A stretch of 64,000 nucleotides of DNA, from the NCBI GenBank assembly GCA_963669155.1, contig OZ022589.1:14958272-15022271 (forward strand), written 5' to 3'. Made by a program: the position numbers and the translations under genes. Positions 59,224-64,000 of the stretch are shown here, piece after piece. The first letter of the stretch is position 1. Each line of letters begins with the position of its first letter. Source of the stretch: Arbacia lixula. Lineage: Eukaryota; Echinodermata; Echinoidea; Arbacioida; Arbaciidae. Under the pieces are notes generated by a model that made no database searches, was not told where the DNA came from, and saw nothing but the letters and a program-made list of their open reading frames with translations.

Positions 59224-59469
59224 GTGCTTGCGAACATTTATTGTCAAAATTTGGATTACAGGTGGCGCTTCATTTTGAGAGATGGCGTTTATCTCGATCA
59301 TGCACCCCACCACACTCTGTATCCAGCCTACCCTAAATACGCTAGACAATATTATACTGTAAAGTGTCACGTTCAAGAAGTACGGAAACATGAAGCAACG
59401 TCGCCTAAATATTTTAATGCATTCTTCTCGAAGATCATGGGACGAAACCGCCATGATATCATCGTATGA
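59224..59469 (+). other. Weak terminal-exon candidate
   Basis: After an ATTACAG acceptor-like site at about 59261, a plus frame reads WRFILRDGVYLDHAPHHTLY and on to SKIMGRNRHDIIV-stop. The composition is protein-like. However, a 139-codon minus frame and another plus frame overlap it, the acceptor has a poor pyrimidine tract and no upstream exon is visible. No family is recognised. Confidence 0.2.
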
Positions 59470-61330
59470 GGTACCCAATCCGTCTATCGGCGGATCTAAC
59501 GTAGATGTGAAATTGACCTCTCTGACAACGGTGTCGTTATTTTCGACATTCCATGAAGGGTGTAGATTTCGAGGGCAAAGCTGCATACTAAGTAGGTTTT
59601 CGTATCATGGTGCTTTGCGCTAACTCCCAGTTCTACATTCATTGTTTGGTATTACACGAGTGGCATAAAACACATTAAACAGTTTATATCATGTATTACC
59701 GTTGGCCTTGGGAGGAGGGTCGGTAACAAAGATAAGTTTCCTTTTCTTGCCCTCTTTCAAAATGAATTTCAAAAAGGGGATTAAAAAAAATTACGAGTAT
59801 ACTACACGGTGCCTCCATTTAATGTCTCGTCAATTATATAAACCTTCATCGAACAATCACGAACATAAAAACATTTAGGGTATTCCCCACTCATGTAAGT
59901 GAGATCTCAGATCGTTTAGACAAGTCCACAACATTGAAATCAGTAGTAAGTGGGGGTGCTAGTAAAAACAAAATTAACTCTTAATCAGGAGATTTTACAA
60001 TAGCGACCATACGTATCCCATGCATGCCTTTAAGAAGTAGGTGAACACTACAATAACAACATTTTCTTCAGGCCCACGGCATGTCGTTAAGGACTAATGC
60101 ATTTTGGAGAGAGAATTCAGTTACCGACTAACGTATGTCTAATGTAGTGACTACATATTGCTCTCGACATCCTTAGATGCATTAAACAATGAGGAGCTCA
60201 TATGCCCCTCCACGCGTAGCCGCTCTAAATAGCCCTAGGCCAGTGCGACGTTCTAATGAACGGAGTGCCGTATTCGTGCATATCTAAGCCACTTGTTCCC
60301 ATCATGAACTGAGCTGCCTTCACCACCACCACCAGCAAAAAAAAAAAAAAATACTCAAAAGGTTAAGCGGTGCGCTGCTAATAACATCTCATCATACTTC
60401 ATAAAGGTAGATATTGTGTTGCTTTTGTAAGCTACTTAGAGACAAAGCATGTTATACTTATTATCGTTTAAAGACAGCCCGTCCCTTTTTCAGATCACCA
60501 CAAAACCATCGAAACATTGGCAAAAAATATAGAGAAGTGTTAGCAAGCTGTATATTCATAATTTGAAACTGATACGTAGTGTAAAATTCAAATAATGCAC
60601 GTAAACAACGTCTGATTAATAGTCTTTACCTCAGGCTCTTAACAGTTTGTGTTGAAATATCTGCTTTATTGATTAATCTGTTTATTAAATTATAAAAAGC
60701 ATTATGAAGAAAAAATGTGCTACATAAGGAAGCATCTCCAAAGTTTGGTAATTACTCAATAAAATTAGGATTTCACACATGCATAATAACCTCATAGATA
60801 CTGTAACAAAGACTAATACTTTTTTCGTAGTACGAAAAAAGTCGGTTTGAAATTTAACGGCTGAAATTTTTACATATACAGAAAGCTTGAACATGCTATA
60901 TTCTTAGAAATGGTCTTGAATCACACTTTCTTCAATTTACGATCGTGATAGACGATTTCAAATTTTAAGCTTGCAAAAGGGACGGACAATCTTTAAGCCA
61001 TCATGTTTTACTTGTTTCGTATGGTACTAATTCTGTAAGAGTGTGGAACGATAGTGGTTATGGTGGATGTGTTTGAGAGAATGTGCTTGTGCGTCTTAGT
61101 TCATAAATTATATGATGCGTGATAGTGTTGCGGTTTAGGATGTTGGAGCTGTGATGGACTTAACGCGACATGTCTGCATATTAAACTAGACAGGAACGAG
61201 CCAACAAGTCAACAAATTATTTGATATAATAATGGTAGATGTAATTGCATTTGGAATCTTGGGATAATTTTTGCAAGCACCGTCAACGTCGTTATTGAAA
61301 ACGTTGTACGACTATTATCAGGAGAAGGCT
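59470..61330. other. A+T-rich unassigned DNA
   Basis: About 1.9 kb. A CACCACCACCAGC step precedes an A-run near 60336-60350. No supported exon. Confidence 0.5.
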
Positions 61331-61470
61331 GTATATATGTATAAATGGTAAATATTATATATTATCATATCATATTATCATGATGATGCAAATTATATAT
61401 CATTGTATTACATTATTATATTATACTTATATATATTATATGTATATATTCATAATATACTTTACATAGG
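61331..61470. repeat. AT-rich low-complexity tract
   Basis: ATATTATCATATCAT and TATATATTATAT repeats of irregular period. Confidence 0.8.
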
Positions 61471-62072
61471 TTCAGTGTTTGAAATGTTAAGCCCACAGGA
61501 ATATACGAATAAAAAGATGTATTATTGTATTTCTGCTAGCTGTTCAGGGTTCACCTTTTCTTCTATATGCGTAATATATAAGCAGCGAACAATGATATCT
61601 CACTCTTTATTACTGAGCATATTAATAAATTAGCACAATATTGGCAAGTTATCACAATGGAAATATTCACAGGGGAAAGACTGAATAAGGCGTTGCTAAG
61701 CAATAGGTCAACTGAAAATGCAATGACGACTCTACGGAGAGTCAGTTTTCAATTCCCGTACTCTTGAGTAATCGTTAACTGATATTGTTTTCTTTCTTCA
61801 TATACCGCTATGTTTAAGTAACTATATGTGTAGGTGGGAGTCAAGAAAACAACTAATTCCACATGTCATAATTTTGATTTTAATTCAGCGTCAGGGAAGA
61901 CTAACTATATCCGTGCCTCTAGCATAAGAGGACGAGGCTACTATTCATACACCATTTCTTACAAGTTTAATCAGCATGGGGTATAGTGTGGGTACTTAAA
62001 CTCGGGTGTTTATTGAAGAACAAGCTTCTGTGAGCTGAGCACCTGACAAATGACTTCAATTTAATCTGAAGA
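61471..62072. other. No recognisable feature
   Basis: Mixed A+T-rich sequence. Confidence 0.5.
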
Positions 62073-62086
62073 GTTGCCATGGTAAC
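62073..62086. promoter_or_regulatory. X-box-like palindrome (best match)
   Basis: GTTGCCATGGTAAC matches the RFX consensus on both halves with a two-base spacer. There is no adjacent gene in the window. Confidence 0.4.
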
Positions 62087-62999
62087 CACGAGAACGAGAT
62101 CGTGTGTCCGTCGCAATGAGGCACGATGCTTTAATTTGTTATTGCATGCTTATCTCGCATGAGGATCAACTAGTTCTCTCCAAGGCGTTTTTAGGCGCAA
62201 ACTGTCTTATCGACCGAGTATCAGAAAAACGACCTAAAGCGATTTAACCAGGGTCTTTCCCCTAGCGACCTCGAAGCATTGGATATCTAAAGAGTGAAGC
62301 TCTTTTCCCTGATCATAGCTGATAGTTCATTCCTTAACTCTGTGCATGTCACGTGTGACTTTATTCACGATTTATATACACAATTCCAATAGAACAGTCG
62401 TTTATCTAGAACGGACATGGTTAACATATCTTTCTGCATTGTACGTCGGAGCGGAAAATATAATCTGATCTCCGTAGTGAACATGTATGTCCGTGGATAT
62501 TTAAAAAAAAGAGTAACATACATTTTTATGCACTTTATATGTGTCTGCTCATGACTCATAAAAATGCTATAGACTTTAATTGGCACATAATGAAATGAAG
62601 CGGTTCAACTGCGGTAGATATCGTGCCTAATCTCCAAACAAGTTGTGTCAGACTTCAATAATGAGTATTCAAGGTCCTCGAAATTATTGTTTATACTGTC
62701 AGTTATCATTATGAAAGTAAAACCTCAGAAGCAGGACGAACATAGTAGCAAGACCGCCTAGAATTAAAGACATACATAGCCATGTGTCACATATGGATAC
62801 ATATAAATGAAAAGATACACGAACACATAGAAGTGAGCCTACTTATCACACCGTACATAATTGAACTTTTAAGTGCATCTATGTCAACGGGGATATAAAG
62901 TGTGTTTTGAACTAAAGCCTGCGTTAAGATTTACTTACGACACGAGGACTGCAGAATGAAATAAATGAACTTCCTTCTAAAAGTCGTTTCAAGATCCCT
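62087..62999. other. A+T-rich unassigned DNA
   Basis: No supported exon or repeat. Confidence 0.5.
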
Positions 63000-63088
63000 T
63001 TAACCCTTTCTGTGTCAGATAAGATGCTACTCTTTGGGATTTGTGTACATTACTGGACAAGATGCACACATGGTACTCAAAGATTTAA
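63000..63088 (+). mobile_element. Short TTAA-bounded element, copy
   Basis: The ends are TTAACCCTTTCTGTGTCA and, on the opposite strand, TTAAATCTTTGAGTACCA. The core GGGATTTGTGTACATTACTG and the preceding CAGATAAGATGCTACTCTTT closely match the copy at 54644-54738. It is 89 bp with intact TTAA at both ends. Confidence 0.65.
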
Positions 63089-63885
63089 CTACATCTTGAA
63101 GGTGCTAAATGATGCATGGATATCTTGAGAGAGCGTCTCGGAAAGTCTTGCTGCATAGATAAGAAGACACAATACATAGCGCGACCTAGCCAGTAGACAC
63201 AATGAGACGGACAGCAAGACATGCCATGCTGGACGCTACGCCAAGCAAGGGGCTTTGTAACACATATTCCCACTTCTTTTATTCATGTTTGCAATAATCT
63301 GAGCCTCACGACTGCGTCATTTGAATTACAATCCTCTCCGACCTCATGGTCAACAGAACATTAGATTGGGCGCTCATTTATCTTGCATGAGACATAACCA
63401 TATATATCTATATATCTATGTACATATACGCTGTAATAGCGCATTGGCAAGGGGAGAGAAAACGTGAAAAGAAAAATAGAGTGTAGTTTTGGAGGCCCAC
63501 ACGTTGTTTTCTGACTCAGTTTGCATATCCCTGGGATGCGAGTACTAAATCTCCAATGGATTCCTCAAGATCAGGTATCTCTAGAAGGGCGAAATAAAAA
63601 CCTCTACTGAAAATCTCCCAATACTTCTTCGCTCTTCGTCTCTCCGTCTCACTCTCCCTCTGTTCTGTTGCATAAGGTATTGCTGTTTTTTTTTATCCGA
63701 ATATAGCCGATAGGGGTATTAACACTTTTGCAGCTTCGACATGAGGAATAAAGAGTTGAAAGAGAAGTGAAGCAGGAAAGGGTATCAGAAAGCTCATGAG
63801 AGATGGAGATTGTGGAATGATTTCGCCTACAGCGCTGCAGCTAAATAATTTCAGCATTGTTAATACACTTTGTGGGTAGTGAACA
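63089..63885. other. Unassigned DNA
   Basis: A CT-rich patch lies at 63625-63665. No gene is recognised. Confidence 0.5.
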
Positions 63886-63960
63886 ATAGAGTGAGAGATA
63901 GAGAGAGGGTGAGAGAACGGAAAAGAGAAAGAGAGAGAAAGAGGGAGAGATGTGCAGAAC

Positions 63961-64000
<40 letters not shown>
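63886..64000. repeat. (GA)n tract running to the window end
   Basis: Imperfect GA, then perfect GA from about 63965, ending in GGGG at the window edge. The tract probably continues beyond. Confidence 0.95.

Noticed and set aside
59167-59586. A 139-codon minus-strand gene
   Set aside because: Two plus-strand frames overlap it, no family is recognisable and splice support is lacking.

Overview
This window looks like non-coding DNA from an animal nuclear genome. The best fit is a marine deuterostome invertebrate, probably a sea urchin or another echinoderm. No long open reading frame is free of simple repeats. The DNA is A+T-rich and crowded with dinucleotide microsatellites, homopurine tracts and G-runs. 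Non-LTR retrotransposon relics and small foldback (MITE-like) elements are scattered throughout. One foldback element at 14274-14684 opens with AGGGATAGTTCACCCTGAA, and another at 36826-37280 carries a nested hairpin; both resemble repeats I remember from echinoderm genomes. The species assignment is an inference and could be wrong.

Layout. 1-5 kb: low-complexity DNA, one short TTAA-bounded element and the first copy of a TA-flanked MITE. 5.2-5.8 kb: the only gene evidence I find convincing, two minus-strand exons (5662-5804, then 5205-5337) whose reading frames join across consensus splice sites. The protein is not recognised. 6-24 kb: intergenic or intronic DNA with (GA)n, (GT)n and poly-G, a 457-bp purine tract at 15.8-16.2 kb, and a GC-richer patch at 22.2-22.6 kb. 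24.5-26.1 kb: nine tandem units of about 189 bp. 27-36 kb: long GA and CT tracts and a near-palindromic hairpin at 30.7 kb. 36.4-38 kb: two minus-strand LINE fragments separated by a foldback element and a possible SINE. 40.5-42 kb: a plus-strand LINE reverse-transcriptase relic that carries a MITE insertion and an internal tandem duplication. 42-55 kb: mostly featureless, with more short TTAA elements, GA/CA/CT tracts and a third MITE copy. 55.7-56.2 kb: a minisatellite with a 190-bp higher-order period. 56-64 kb: AT-rich DNA with no convincing gene.

Relations. There is no operon or pathway. What organisation exists is a mobile-element stratigraphy: MITEs nested in LINEs, and several copies of the same short families along the window. 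There is also a marked strand bias, with purine repeats and G-runs on the plus strand. I found no tRNA or rRNA gene, no CRISPR array and no complete protein-coding gene. I also found no new biological system; the most distinctive items are the repeat families, the two tandem arrays and the recurring X-box-like palindromes.
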